DNA of 64,000 bases from contig CM068315.1 in the NCBI GenBank assembly GCA_034766995.1, positions 40,774,318 to 40,838,317 on the forward strand, read 5' to 3'. This DNA comes from Acanthacorydalis orientalis (taxonomy: Eukaryota > Arthropoda > Insecta > Megaloptera > Corydalidae). The stretch's first letter is position 1. Every line of letters starts with the position of its first letter. The notes beneath the pieces were generated by a model. That model ran no database searches. It saw only the letters and a list, made by a program, of their open reading frames with translations, and was not told where the DNA came from. This document shows positions 36,976 to 49,260 of the stretch, piece by piece. A program made the translations under genes and the position numbers.

Positions 36976-37682
36976 TAGATATGTGCGTGCAGATATGATT
37001 CAAACAGTCTCAGATATCAAATGAGTGACATACTAATTCTGCCAAGTGTCCGAGTAATTTAACAGCGAGGTAAACGCACATAATTGTGTCGGTGTTGACA
37101 GCGATGTGATATGTTATAACCATGAAAAAATATTTTTAAACTCAACTGCCAAAACATATCAGTGAAGTATTTAAGAAACTCATATAAAAATACTTAAAAA
37201 AAGAAGAAGCGGATACGAAAAACGAGAAATATGAAATAAAATGATAAATACGGTTCGTCATATTACCGTTGCGGATGTCATAATGCGGCCGGAGGGAACA
37301 TTTTTCTCTCGTATATCTGAAATATAAGATAATCACAGAGATTTTCAGAGCCGAAAGGAAAAAAAATATGAGTTGTGTGTTTTCCGATGTGTGTTGTGTA
37401 ATATTTCATAATATAAGGTAAGGGTGGGCGAGGTTAACAACGTCGGTGAGGTTTAATTATTTGTTTCCGAAACATTCGTCTTGATTTTTTTTTATTTACA
37501 TTTTTTTCTTTCTTGGAAGATTTAAGATGTAAAGAAAACAACTGTATATGTAGGTTGGGTAGAAATGATAAATATTTGATCATTTTATAAGTTTATAACT
37601 TTCATTATATGAAAATTTATTTTTATTTCTTTCTGTAAAGTAAATTTTAAATATTCATTAATCAAATATTTTACACATACCC

Positions 37683-37684
<2 letters not shown>

Positions 37685-37731
<47 letters not shown>
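37685..37731. repeat. (TA)n microsatellite
   Basis: About 23 TA units. Confidence 0.96.
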
Positions 37732-37734
<3 letters not shown>

Positions 37735-38429
37735 AATAACTTCTATACAAACATTCTGTGTTAATCAAAAATGTGGCAGATGAATTATGTTTTACATGTA
37801 AATAAGCTTCTAACCAGCATACATATTTTAAACGGCGTTTGGCAGTGTATATTTAACAAGTCAGATGTGGCTTGTACATACATTCCGTTTGGTGTGGTAC
37901 AAGCCTTATTATAAATTATTTAAACTATAACTAGGCAACTATGAAGAATGTACAATGTTTTCTATTCATCACTGCTGTTATTAAACAGTAATAAGGTTGT
38001 TTGAACATTCTTAGTTTCGTGTTTCTTTTCTATAAAGAGGGTAAAAGTATAACACCGTGACACATATTGAAAACTTTAAATTTTCCGTGTGCAATTCTCG
38101 TAAATAAACGAATATAGTTCACTGTAAAAATATTAAATGTAAAAATGTGGAATATGTGTATATGTGCTATTGATTATGTTGAATATTTAGAACGCGTAGA
38201 CGTTTTAAAGTGCTTTTACACTACATATATGTATGATAGAAATATGTTTTATATAAAATTGAAAAAGTCTGTAATTTGTTAAAATATAAATTTTAGAATT
38301 TTATAATATATAAGTTACTTTGTAAGATTTAACAAATTTTATATTTGCAATTTTTGGTAATGGGGCTATATTCAGTTTTACACAAACTCTAAATATTTTT
38401 TTCATGTCAGAATATTTAAAAAAAGAATA

Positions 38430-38690
38430 CATTCTTTTGATAATGCATTATACTCATTTTGATTACCATATCAACATCTTCAGAGCATTGGGTACAGAAA
38501 AATTTCGCTAAGATTCAGAAAAAAGATTTCTTTGTATACTACTGTTCTAATAATGCTGCAATCAGCATAAACAGCGCATAAGTCATTATTAAAGTAATTA
38601 ATTATCATTTATTAAACATTCTGATTAGAAAAGAATGTCGTATACGGAGTTTAATTCTTCGTTTGAGAAAACAACTGGAATTTATTACAA
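38430..38690. repeat. Fold-back family copy 6
   Basis: Centre: ATCTTCAGAGCATTGGGTAC then AGAAAAATTTCGC, and the reverse half with CTACTGTTCTAATAATGCTG. Right arm: AGCGCATAAGTCATTATTAA, TTATTAAACATTCTGATTAG. The left arm is shortened. Confidence 0.65.
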
Positions 38691-39052
38691 AAACTTATAA
38701 TTTGTTTTATGATTACATTGCACAGGTCTTCAAATATTTACAAAACTGAAGAAATATATAACTTGAATTAATACAAACTATATATTCTTCTAAAGAATGA
38801 AAATTGTTTCAGAAAGCAAATCTCAGGAGATTATAACATATCAGATTAGTTTTTTTCTGAACAAATCACTGAATTTTATAAATCATATGATTTTTATTCA
38901 TGCAAGTTAATATATTTTTTAATTTTTATATATGTTTCTGACAAACAGGTACGAGGTGCATTCAAAATGTTTCCGAACAAGTTAAATAAAAAATCATTTT
39001 AAATATATATTTCCATTAATACTGTTGCCTTTAAAATAAGTTCAGTGATAAT

Positions 39053-39056
<4 letters not shown>

Positions 39057-39125
<69 letters not shown>
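39057..39125. repeat. (TA)n microsatellite
   Basis: About 34 TA units, one of the longest pure runs in the window. Confidence 0.97.
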
Positions 39126-39126
<1 letters not shown>

Positions 39127-39127
<1 letters not shown>

Positions 39128-39180
39128 AATCATTATCATCATCATCAGCTTCTATCAATCCACTGCTGGATAAAGGCCTT
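39127..39180. repeat. Widespread insect repeat fragment (CATCATCATCAGC ... CCACTGCTGGATAAAGGCC type)
   Basis: The words ATCATCATCATCAGCTTCTA and CAATCCACTGCTGGATAAAG, followed by GCC, recur in the genomes of many insects as part of dispersed repeats, as far as I recall. The fragment sits between two (TA)n arrays. Confidence 0.45.
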
Positions 39181-39240
39181 TTCTATGATTTTTTATTTTG
39201 TATGATTCAATGTTTCTCTTTTCCAGTGGTTTCCTATTAA

Positions 39241-39244
<4 letters not shown>

Positions 39245-39281
<37 letters not shown>
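39245..39281. repeat. (TA)n microsatellite
   Basis: About 18 TA units. Confidence 0.96.
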
Positions 39282-39283
<2 letters not shown>

Positions 39284-40149
39284 GTAACAACATCTCTTTA
39301 AAAATAATGAATAAGAATGGTTGAAACTTCAGAAAGAAGTAAAAGAAATGTAAACTGTCAAAACTTAACCAAGAACCATTTATAACCATCTGTTCGAAAA
39401 AAAACATTTATGGTAGAAACAAACGTCTATCAATGCGTTGTTAATTAAGTAATAAAAAATGTATTACTATCGTTAGTAATATTTTTTATATTAACAAAAA
39501 TATAGATTATCTGACTTATATTTACTTATATAAGTGAATTATATTTAATAGAAATTCACTTCGTTTACAAGACGACGTTTTAACCTTCTCCTGTCCGTGG
39601 GGTTATCATAGGATTCTCAGTTTCATTTAATATAATTATTCTATCTCTTACAAATCGTTACAAAATGTCCATTCGATTATTAAACAATTATCGAAATTCA
39701 TTTCTTTTTACTTAAAACATCTAAATTATAGATTATAATGTCTGAAACTACAAAGACACCCTATCTGATTTTAACTAATTTTTGAAATTTTATATAGTTG
39801 TGTTAAATATGAAATTTGCATTTTAAAAAAAAAATTATTTAGAATAAGAAAAAAATCTACAACCATTACGAAAATAGATGTTAGAGAACTTAAATGTTTA
39901 GTTCATTATTGTGAAATGAATAAATATTGTTAACTATGTCAAGGACTTGTATACCTGCGAGGAAGCGTATGAATAAATCATTATTTATTAGTATTAGCTG
40001 GAAGTATATGTTCCAATTCATTTCATTCGAAAAAATGAACTAAAAGGAGATATTTGTTCATTTTTATTAGTTGTATATATATATATATATATGAGTTGTT
40101 TGATAAGATTCTATGATATGGCGCCACCATTCATTTGGTAACTTCAAGG

Positions 40150-40840
40150 CTATCACATTTCAAACTAGAATAGCAGAAATTTTAGTTAGAAGCTACATGT
40201 TGTTCACGTCCTACAAATGTTTGAAGCGAGCATTGTAGCATTTGACGCAAAAAATGAAAAAAAGAGTAGCCTTTTTTGCGTCGATTTGTCACCGTGGATG
40301 AAAAGGGTTCACCACTACACATCTGAGTCGAAGCAGCAATCAAAGCAGCGGATAACAACTAATGAAAATGCATCGAAGAAGGACAAGACCGTTTTGTCGG
40401 CTGGGAAGTTGATGGACACTGTTTTTTGGGATTCCCAAGGAATCATCCTGATTGACTACTTAACGAAGGGACAAACGATATCAGGAGACTATTACGCAAT
40501 ATTATTGGACCGTTTGAAAGAAGAGTTGAAACAAAAATGGATGAGATTGTTACACAAAAAAGTGCTTTGTCACTGGGACAACACGCTATCCCACAAATCG
40601 ACCGTCGCAATGGCAACATTACATGAATTAGGCTTCGAATTGATTCTTCATCCACTCTATTTTCTGAATTTTGCTCCGTACGACTTCTTCTTCTTCCCAA
40701 ACTAGAAAATTTGGCTCGGTGAGAAGAAATTATCGTCGAATGAGGACGTTATCGCCGCCGTCAATGCATATTTTGCAGACTCGTTGAACCAAGTGTTGTA
40801 TAGCCCTCAATGGAAACTATGTTGAGAAATAAAATCGAGT
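40150..40840 (+). mobile_element. 5'-truncated, frameshifted mariner transposase remnant
   Basis: RRFVTVDEKG near 40276-40308 holds the first catalytic Asp in one frame. A frameshift leads into VHHYTSESKQQSKQRITTNE, then KTVLSAGKLMDTVFWDSQGI, CHWDNTLSHKS (second Asp) and HPLYFLNFAPYDFFFFPN (third Asp). A stop at 40703-40705 follows, and the frame goes on as KIWLGEKKLSSNEDVIAAV. This is the mariner order with DD34D spacing. The N-terminal DNA-binding half is missing. It is not the same family as the remnant at 11.3-12.6 kb. Confidence 0.88.
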
Positions 40841-41789
40841 TTTTCAAAAAACAGTGTTTCATTCGTTTTTTACCATATTTATTAAATGACTAAAATATAA
40901 TATTTTACTTTTGGAATACAAAATTTAATACAGCGATCAGAGTTATAAAATGCAATATTTTGAAAATTAATTTTCTTAATATAAAAAGAAGCCAAAATAA
41001 TTGAAATATATTATATGAATTTCAACAGAATTAACTTAGCGAATAGAGAAGATTAAAAAAGCAAAATTATACATTTAGTTTTTTATTATATTGATTTATT
41101 TAACATAAAACCGATTTAATTGTCTATTCTTTACAACAGTAGAATAATATATTTTTTTTAAGAAAAATATATGATAAAATTATAAATAGAGAATTGTTAA
41201 TAAAAATTTAAAATAATTTCTCTTAAGAAAGTGTTAAATTGTTTACAAATTATATTATTTTCCAGTTATTATTTCAAAATGTTTTTTACATTCAGACCAT
41301 TTTCGCATAAGAATCGATACAAAAATCGTTTTCTTTCTTTAAAAAAACACACGATCTTTCTCTTTATCAACATATTAACATTTCAACGCAGTGTACGCAA
41401 CGTTCCATGTTCTTCTAATATTATGACAGCCGATTTTACCACACTTGACAACTGAATCAAACGAAATAGATAGATTCATTTCGCAGTGTTCGTTCCGTTT
41501 CTATATATTTTTTTCTCTTCTGGTATGTTTTTATACATCGTTACGCGCTTACATCTTTTTACACTTCTTTTTTCTTTGTTCGACGAATGAATTTTCATCC
41601 AGTTCATAGTACGTGTGGGCAGATGTATTCAAACGCGGACTATGTATTTATTTTCTGTACGATGTTGTTTCTAAGAAAACTCCTTAAATATTTTATTTAT
41701 TCATCAAGTTGATATGAGGAAAATCTGCCAGTTTTTTTGTAGTGTAATAAAAAAATGTGACTGCACGTATAGTTGATATATTTACATAT

Positions 41790-41791
<2 letters not shown>

Positions 41792-41851
<60 letters not shown>

Positions 41852-41853
41852 AT
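41792..41853. repeat. (TA)n-(TG)n composite microsatellite
   Basis: About 20 TA units run into TG units. Confidence 0.95.
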
Positions 41854-42445
41854 GTTTGAATACATAATGTAGCATAAAAGTCATAATACAATTCTGACAC
41901 TGTAACTGGAATTATTGTAAAAAATATGTGTGGTAATTCATAGAATCTGCACGTTCGAAGTGAAACTTCTTTTGTTTGGCAGCTTTATGACTTAAAATTA
42001 CTAGGTTTATTTTTTTCATAATTGAAAGGTGCATAAACGATATATCTTCAAAAGTTCTACTTGAATTAGAAGAATTAATTTATAAAATTTAAGAAAGCTA
42101 TTTAATATTACCAATGTATGCTTTATATATTCGATTTATATATTTTCGTTATTACTTTTTACGTCATTGCCATTTCGTTCATTATCAGTTATTGTAGTTA
42201 TTGTCGTAGTTCAGTTATAGCGTTTACAGGAGAATTATTAAAAAATGAAACAATAGCTTTGTGATAGTTGAAATAAGTTAAAAATGACTTCGATTCTAAT
42301 CTATCAAGGTATCTTTGAAAGGTGGCACTGATAGTAGTTCCATATTCTGTCGTCGGTTCGTTTGCGCATTGTGCTTCACTCTAGTTGCACTTTTGTCACG
42401 AACGAAACTCGGGTTTTGTGGCGTACGACAATTTAAGAAGTTTCA

Positions 42446-42760
42446 CTTCAAAAATGTTTTTCTTTTCATCTTACAAACCACAAATATTATTTGATTAAAA
42501 ATGATCAATAAATAATTATTGATAATTTTTGATTGTTTCGATCATTTCGATGGCGATGAGATTATCCTTAGAGCGCCAAAGAACAAAAAAATCTATCATA
42601 CTCTGAAGATAATGACATTGCCATTGAAACATGAATGAGTAACAATCAAAAATAATCAATAATAATTTGTTGGATATTTTTGATCAGGAAAATTCTTTAC
42701 GGTTTGTAGGGCGAAAAAAGTGATTCATTTGTGAATGGCATACACATTTTTTTCTTAGAT
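42446..42760. repeat. Fold-back family copy 7 (best-preserved palindrome)
   Basis: The left arm reads in order: CATCTTACAAACCACAAATA, TTGATTAAAAATGATCAATA, TAATTTTTGATTGTTTCGAT, CATTTCGATGGCGATGAGAT, TATCCTTAGAGCGCCAAAGA. After about 15 bp the right arm reads the complement: ACTCTGAAGATAATGACATT, GCCATTGAAACATGAATGAG, TAACAATCAAAAATAATCAA, ATTTTTGATCAGGAAAATTC, ACGGTTTGTAGGGCGAAAAA. Arms of about 130 bp pair at roughly three quarters of positions by eye. No coding capacity. Confidence 0.88.
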
Positions 42761-43070
42761 TTGAATACAAATTTATGGAGGTAAAATTATTTTTTTGTTC
42801 GTGTTATCTGATATATTTGATTGTAATTTAAGTAGGTATTCTGATAATTTACTGTAAATTTATTGAATATTCAGAATATTTTAAGTGAAACGTTGATTTT
42901 AAGTAACAAAGTCTATTTAAGTAAAATTAAATAAAATGATTTATTTCCACAATGAAATGAATTGTGTTTGTTTTTAATGAAGTATCAGAGAGAATCTATT
43001 TATATAAACTTTTAAGTCAATTTATAGTTATGCATCTGTGTACAAATTTATGAAATATCTATGTGTAGTT

Positions 43071-43086
43071 CTCTTTCTCTCTCTCC

Positions 43087-43121
<35 letters not shown>
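43071..43121. repeat. (CT)n-(TA)n microsatellite
   Basis: A CT run then about 16 AT units. Confidence 0.94.
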
Positions 43122-43123
<2 letters not shown>

Positions 43124-43242
43124 AATTTTTTATAAACTTATTATATTTTTTATTTCTGTATTGTATTTTTTTTTCAATTATTATTAATGATTTAATTTAT
43201 ATAAATGTTTACATTTTTGAAGTTAAACTCCTTTGGGTACGG

Positions 43243-43362
43243 TAGGCACGTGTCGAATCGTTGTGAAACAAAATTGTGTGACGGAAGTTAAATACACAGG
43301 AGCAGGCATGGGTTGAAACACTGCGAAACAAAATTTTGTGACGAAACTCGAGTGGGGGTTCG
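43243..43362. repeat. Two imperfect 60-bp direct repeats
   Basis: TTGTGAAACAAAATTGTGTG at 43261 is echoed by CTGCGAAACAAAATTTTGTG at 43321, and GGCACGTGTCGAA by GGCATGGGTTGAA, both 60 bp apart. The block is GC-richer than its surroundings. Confidence 0.6.
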
Positions 43363-44019
43363 CATAGTAGTAGGTTGGGGTGTTGTATAGTACGGTGTGT
43401 ACAAGTGCGTGTTCAGTTTTATATACTTAAGTTATCACAAGGCAATTGTTTTATTTTTAAATTATGATGATAATGAATATTATGTGGAGATAATATCTGT
43501 AGTCTGTTTTAATACTGTGTGCGTTATGTTACACTGGGAACAACTTAAAAATGTAGGGTCCAATGGAAAAGTATATTAACGACTGACAATGAACTGTTCG
43601 ACAATGAATGCATCGCGCCATATTCAAATCTCATTGTTGTACACTGCACTTGTTCAGTACAGTCATCTAAGAAATACAACGCGCGTATTGCAATTTAAAT
43701 TGCTGCTCTAACAGAACTGATAGCACAAAATTTATATTTATACTAAATATATAATCAGAGTATTGCTTCGTGGTAAAATAAAGTTTACCAGGAAAGAAGT
43801 ATTTAAAAAAAAATTATTCTTTATTTACAGCTCGGAAGTTTCACTTCAACCGCACATAGCTTCACATACACACACTCACAAAATTTTTTTATTTCTATAT
43901 TGTATTTTTTTAAATTTTTATTAATGAATTAATGCATGTATAAATGTTTACATTTTCTTATTAATAATTAGGAGAAACGAAACATATTGAATAAAAAATA
44001 CAATATAGTTTCTCTAAAT

Positions 44020-44110
44020 CTTTTTCTGATCAAAAATGTTCGAAAATTTCCGATCAGAAATTTCTTTTGTAGTTTGTCTGGTAGGAGAAAAGTTCACTTG
44101 TGAAAATAAA
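44020..44110. repeat. Fold-back family copy 8 (ends only, internally deleted)
   Basis: TTTTTCTGATCAAAAATGTT is followed almost at once by the opposite arm (TTTCCGATCAGAAATTTCTT, TGTAGTTTGTCTGGTAGGAG, AAAGTTCACTTGTGAAAAT). The centre is missing. Confidence 0.68.
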
Positions 44111-44330
44111 AAGTACAAATTTACTAAAAATAACATTTAAATTCTTTATGTGACGTTGAATTTTTCAATAGTAATCAACGTGTTAACATAATAGAACGAA
44201 CAGAGCAGAATTGTCAAGTTTAGTGTAAAACATGCTTTTGTGTACGAAACAGTGCATTTCAGAAGAAAAAAGAGTTACAATAATGCACGCGAATGTCTAC
44301 TGAACGCGTACAAAAGGCGCAATTGTTGAC

Positions 44331-44620
44331 TATAAAAGCTCATTGAATCGAGCTTCATTGAAATAGACGCAATAAGTTCTGGCGCACATAGTACAGGGGT
44401 TTGACTGGTGGACTGCCCTCCGGAGAGAAAGATAAATAGTTGTGAGGATCAAAGTACAGGTATCAGCGAGACGAGAAGAGGGTGTACTTTATAGCACGTA
44501 CGGAAAGTTTTAGATTAGTTGCTGGCTGCGTGTAACTTTATAACTGTGTAAATCGCAGTGTACACGTCGAGGTTGCTTTCGTAACGTTCACTCGTCCTGA
44601 CTTTTTGTTTATTTTTCACG
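44331..44620 (+). promoter_or_regulatory. GC-richer block with TATA box: candidate internal promoter
   Basis: TATAAAAG at 44331 is followed after 22 bp by CTTCATTG, a plausible initiator, and then by about 220 bp of markedly GC-richer sequence (for example TGGACTGCCCTCCGGAGAGA). This is the most promoter-like site inside intron 1. It could be an alternative first exon of Fbxl16, an independent non-coding RNA, or the LTR of an unrecognised retroelement. No long ORF follows. Confidence 0.35.
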
Positions 44621-44931
44621 GTTGTCTGCAATCGTTTTGTATCCGCTGATTTATGTTCTTTTATCGTTATGTTCGTTATGAAATTTCATTTCTTTCGCAC
44701 GTTTCCCTAAATTGTTTCATAATTTACATGATTTCCTTGAATCGTGACTCGAGATAAAAATAGAATCATATCTGCTGATTAAATTTACGTTTTTTTTTTG
44801 TATGTTAATAACGGTCCTTTGTAATTTCGTAAAATAATTATGATTTATGCACCAGGTCGTTCATTTATTAAAAAGTGTATACATTTTAATTTTTACTATA
44901 TTATATAAATACATACACACATTGGACCAGT

Positions 44932-45600
44932 GCGAAAGTTTGTATACGATTCAATAGGTGGTGTTAAGAGTGCTGCATGCAAGCGCCCGTGATTGAAATG
45001 TATTCATGTTATATATCATTTGAAAGGTGACAGTCACACATATCATTTGAGCATCAGACATATTTGTTTTGATTCGATTTGTATGTAACAAAAAATTTTA
45101 AAAATGGACAACGAAAAGATATACTTTTGTTACGTTATGTAGTACGAGTTTCGGAAAGAAGTAACAAAAAATATTTAGGATGTGTATTTGGATACCAACT
45201 AACATCACTTCTAACTGTGAAGAAATGATTTTCTAAATTTCGACTTGGTGATTTTAACTTCGAAGATTAATCCCGCTCTGGACGGCCTACTGAGATCGAC
45301 GACGATGTCGTGTACGCTTTAGTTGACAATAACTTACGAATTTGGACGGAAGAGTTTTCCGAGGTACTCAACGTTGACAGATCGACTGCATTTCAGTATT
45401 TCAAGAAGCTGGGGTTCACATTGAAGCTAGATACGTGGGTGCCGCACTCGTTGTATGAAAAAAACAAGTTTGATCGCATCTCTTCGGCAGTTCCTTTGTT
45501 TGCACGCCTCAACAGAGAGCCTTTTTTGGATAACTGGCGATAAGAAATGGATCCTTCAGAATTAATTCCTTCAATTTTTAGTATATTATTAGAGCGATAG
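44932..45600 (+). mobile_element. 3'-truncated mariner remnant (N-terminal half)
   Basis: A possible inverted-repeat end TTGGACCAGTGCGAAAGTTT starts at 44932. The reading frame begins at ATG 45104 (MDNEKIYFCYVM, then YEFRKEV). It goes on as GDFNFEDQSRSGRP-like sequence, ALVDNNLRIWTEEFSEVLNV, DRSTAFQYFKKLGF, LDTWVPHSLYEKN and DKKWI near the first catalytic region, with several stops and frameshifts. The catalytic half is deleted. Confidence 0.85.
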
Positions 45601-46934
45601 AAAGAAAAACAGAACGTTATTCCAAGAAGACAAACTAATTCTTTTTAATTGGTCAAATCTGGATATTTTCGCGTAGCTTCTAATACATTCTGTTCATTTC
45701 CTGACAGTATTTCTCTCAAATGATTATTTAACCTGTATTCTGGAATGATTCTGAACGTAATCTCCAGTCATCATTATCCTTATTTGGCGCAACTTCGACT
45801 TTGGGAAGTACTTTGGAGCCTCGTTGTGCTTAAGATATTTCATAAAATGTTCCCAATTGTCGTACACAATCTATTTTTTATCACATATCGTAATTATACC
45901 CAGAATTGAATCATTTTATTTTGTTGAAACAGTATTGAGCAGTTCTCTTACAATGGTTTTGCTGATGTTCAGTCAGTTTATGTGAAGTACATTGTTTTTC
46001 TAATCCCATCCAGAAATAAAATGTTAATTTTGAAAATTGAATATATAAAAATTTTTTTTTTAATTTTATCTTTCTACAGAGTAGATATTTTGTAATTAAA
46101 ATAGTTTAACACAAGAAAAACGATCAATTAAATGCATTCTTTTAAATAACAACACATTCTAATAATAAATAAAATATTTATATTAAAAACAACTACCAAC
46201 AACAAATACTCAATTTTTAATTTTGTATTCTCACGGAATTGTTATTTTGAAATAAAAATATGTTTACATAAGAATGACATTCTACTAAACGCATTCTTTT
46301 CAAATACAACGCAAATACTTCCTCTTTGTTACTTTAAAATACGACTGAAATCTGAATAGCGTTTGAAAATAACAGTGAAAATAAAAAAAAAACTGTGTCG
46401 AAATTTTAAAATAAAAATATGAGTCAAATTAGCGACTCCGTGGTATTTAAGTCCAACAAGCATCTTTATCACTGCGATCTAAATACATCCCTGCGTGAAG
46501 CTATCTTTAAATTTGCTGAAAAATGAAATTGAGCAAGTTCCTCATTCTTCTGTCACAAAACACATGTGCGTATCAATATATGTTATCAATTAAACACGAA
46601 ATAAAGAAGTTAAAGTTAAGATTAGTGATAGTGTTAACATTAGAGATTATTATTATGTATTATTAAATATAAAAGATAGTTCTTTAACTTCTTTAGTATG
46701 ATATTATCAAAAGTATATTGAGAAAAGCTGTTCTGAAAGAAGCTTAGTTAACAAGTTATCGTCATTGTTAAAACTATATTGAGCTGATATATCATCCTTT
46801 TAAACATGCCAGCTAGACATAAAACTACACCAGGATGTTCAAGTGAACTTGAAATGATCTTTTAAATTTTTTATTTTTTTTTTCAAATATATTTTTAAAA
46901 TTATGTTTTTTAAACGTTATTACAGTGTAATTAT

Positions 46935-46937
<3 letters not shown>

Positions 46938-46976
<39 letters not shown>
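46938..46976. repeat. (TA)n microsatellite
   Basis: About 19 TA units. Confidence 0.95.
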
Positions 46977-46981
<5 letters not shown>

Positions 46982-46998
46982 AAAATAATGATTAATTT

Positions 46999-47005
<7 letters not shown>

Positions 47006-47040
<35 letters not shown>
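47006..47040. repeat. (TA)n microsatellite
   Basis: About 17 TA units, 30 bp from the previous array. Confidence 0.95.
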
Positions 47041-47043
<3 letters not shown>

Positions 47044-47564
47044 TTAAATAAACATACATATCATCATCATTTTACGTATTTGTTGATTTGAATGAAGGTT
47101 CCTAATATCATTCATTCTGAAAAATTCAGTTCTGCTGTTTTATATGCAAATTTAATAAAATTTCCAATCTCAAGGGTGTAGAAGATCAGCAAGAAGGCAA
47201 GCAAGATAGTAGTGACCTCTTAGAGGCATCCATCATCTTTAGTTTAATTTGGCAATGGAAAACTGAAATATCAGTATATTTACTTATTGGTGTAAATATC
47301 CCATATGTAGTTTTTAAAATTGTAAATAAACAAATTAATTTTTTAGTTGTTATATTTAATGAAATTTATTTGAAATTAGAATTCACATTCTATGAAAGTA
47401 AAGTTGAAAAAAATGTAAATAATTTCTCATCAATGGATAAAAGAAACAAAACTATAATTTTTATTATTTAATTAAACAAAATAATCAATGTATATAAATT
47501 TAATACTTATTTACATTTACTTGACATTTAAAATGAAATATTCACCAATCTTTTTATTTACCAT

Positions 47565-47690
47565 CATTGAAATGCTCTAAAGAAGCAATCAAGAAATATA
47601 AATAATCAGTTATTAATCATTTTCGATCAGACGATACATTTTAATTTCTGGGGGACTAAAAAATTCATTAGTGATTTCATTTGTCATCTA
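47565..47690. repeat. Fold-back family copy 9 (right arm)
   Basis: GAAATGCTCTAAAGAAGCAA, AATAATCAGTTATTAATCAT, TTTTCGATCAGACGATACAT and AAAAATTCATTAGTGATTTC follow the family right-arm order. Confidence 0.6.
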
Positions 47691-47953
47691 ATATTCTGTT
47701 TGTTTTATTTGAAAGTAGTAGTAGTTGGCTTTGATAACAGATATAGCATTTATTTTTTGCAATGACTTTTCTGTCTAAGTTTACTTGAATTAAAATCAGA
47801 ACTAAGTTTATTAATTTAAATTTAATTGTATCAATAATTGCATAAATGTTGTGTTTAAGTTTCTATTTTTACGTCTAAACATTTGATCTGAGTTTATGTT
47901 CTTGTGTTTTTGTAGTGTGGTGTAATTTAGTGTTGGTCTTGGATTTTTCTTTC

Positions 47954-47954
<1 letters not shown>

Positions 47955-47990
<36 letters not shown>

Positions 47991-47992
47991 AT
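47955..47992. repeat. (TA)n-(TG)n microsatellite
   Basis: TA units run into GTATGTGTGTG. Confidence 0.93.
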
Positions 47993-48925
47993 GTGAGTAT
48001 ATCTTTTTGTGTGGGTTTTTTTTACTTTTCTATAAGTTCAAAAAGAAAAATAAAACCAATCAGAATAATGGTTACTGAAATACAACGTGTAACGCACAAA
48101 AAAAAATGAAAATAACTCGACATTCATAATAAAATGTAAGGTAAACATATTGCTTAACTTGCATTTATAGCTTATATTATCGTTTAATGTAAGTTATTAG
48201 TAAAAGTTGGTATTGTAATTTGTGGAGTAAGGAAAGTTTCTAAGATGCATGGTCAAGGGTTATTTCAGAGTTGAATTAAACGTATCGTAGAAGTTAGGAT
48301 CACAGGATAGGTTGGTGGATAATTTATCTAGTGTTTAAATGGTCTGAAGTTATAGTATGTATCACATTTTATCGAGAAACTTATTGTTTTGGAGGATTAA
48401 TGTTTTAATGTTTTGAACTTTAAAATAGCTTACATTAAATAGATATTTTACTTTAAAACTATATTTAAATTAAGTGCTGTGGATTCATTTTTTAAAAAAG
48501 GGTTTTATAAAATTTCTTTATAGATGGCCATAATTTTTATTGACCAATTTTAAAGTTGTTTATTGAAGATTATTAAGTTAAAAAGTTAAAGATTAAATAC
48601 AATGTTTTTATAATTGATTTTTTCAGAAAACATTTTTTATTTAATTTAATAAAATGAATTAATATGTTTTTTTATTATATAATTAATAACCATGGTTGGT
48701 TATTAAGTATAATTGGAAACTTTTGGTATTATGTTAAAGTAAATGAACGCCATGTTTTATACGAATATTAAATTTTATTGTATGCTCTTTATTAAAAACA
48801 AACCGGATGAATTATCTCACATGATCACACACATCAATACGATCTTTATTGGAAATAAATGTCCATTAAGAATAATTCGTTCCATTTATATTCGATAAAA
48901 AGCATGTCCTTTCCGACCTCAACCT

Positions 48926-49260
48926 TTAATAAAATTTTATGAAGTACGTAATTTTATAGCTAACGCCTTCGGCACTGATACCGTAACGTTGACTTGTACT
49001 CGAATCCATTTCAGCATCATTGTCATTTTGGCTTTTTGTCAAACACTGTTTGGCGTCGATCCATCGCTGCAGTCGATTTCTTTTTTTAAAAGAGTCACAT
49101 TCGTGAATCACCGACTTGGTATTTCCTAACAACAAATGTTCTGAATCCAACTCGGTAATGCAGTTCAAATGAAATATTGTGTTTTTATATATAAATGTCT
49201 TTAAGTAATGCCCGTGCACTTTCAGCACGCATAGAGGATTCCGTTTAAATTGAATCTAAT
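48926..49260 (-). other. Unrecognised open frame with coding-like composition
   Basis: The minus-strand frame from about 49252 to 48926 is open for about 108 codons. It contains FHLNCITELDSEHLLLGNTK, SVIHECDSFKKRN, RLQRWIDAKQCLTKSQNDN and DAEMDSSTSQRYGISAEGV. It is GC-richer than the surrounding intron, has no ATG at its start, and begins next to an acceptor-like ATTAATTAG, so it might be a terminal exon of a nested gene or an old gene fragment. The NCITELDSEHLLLGN part faintly resembles one WD40 strand. No family was recognised. Confidence 0.3.

Noticed and set aside
43366..43395. AGTAGTAGGTTGGGGTGTTGTATAGT looks a little like the let-7 microRNA
   Set aside because: An insertion breaks the match and no complementary arm forms a hairpin nearby.
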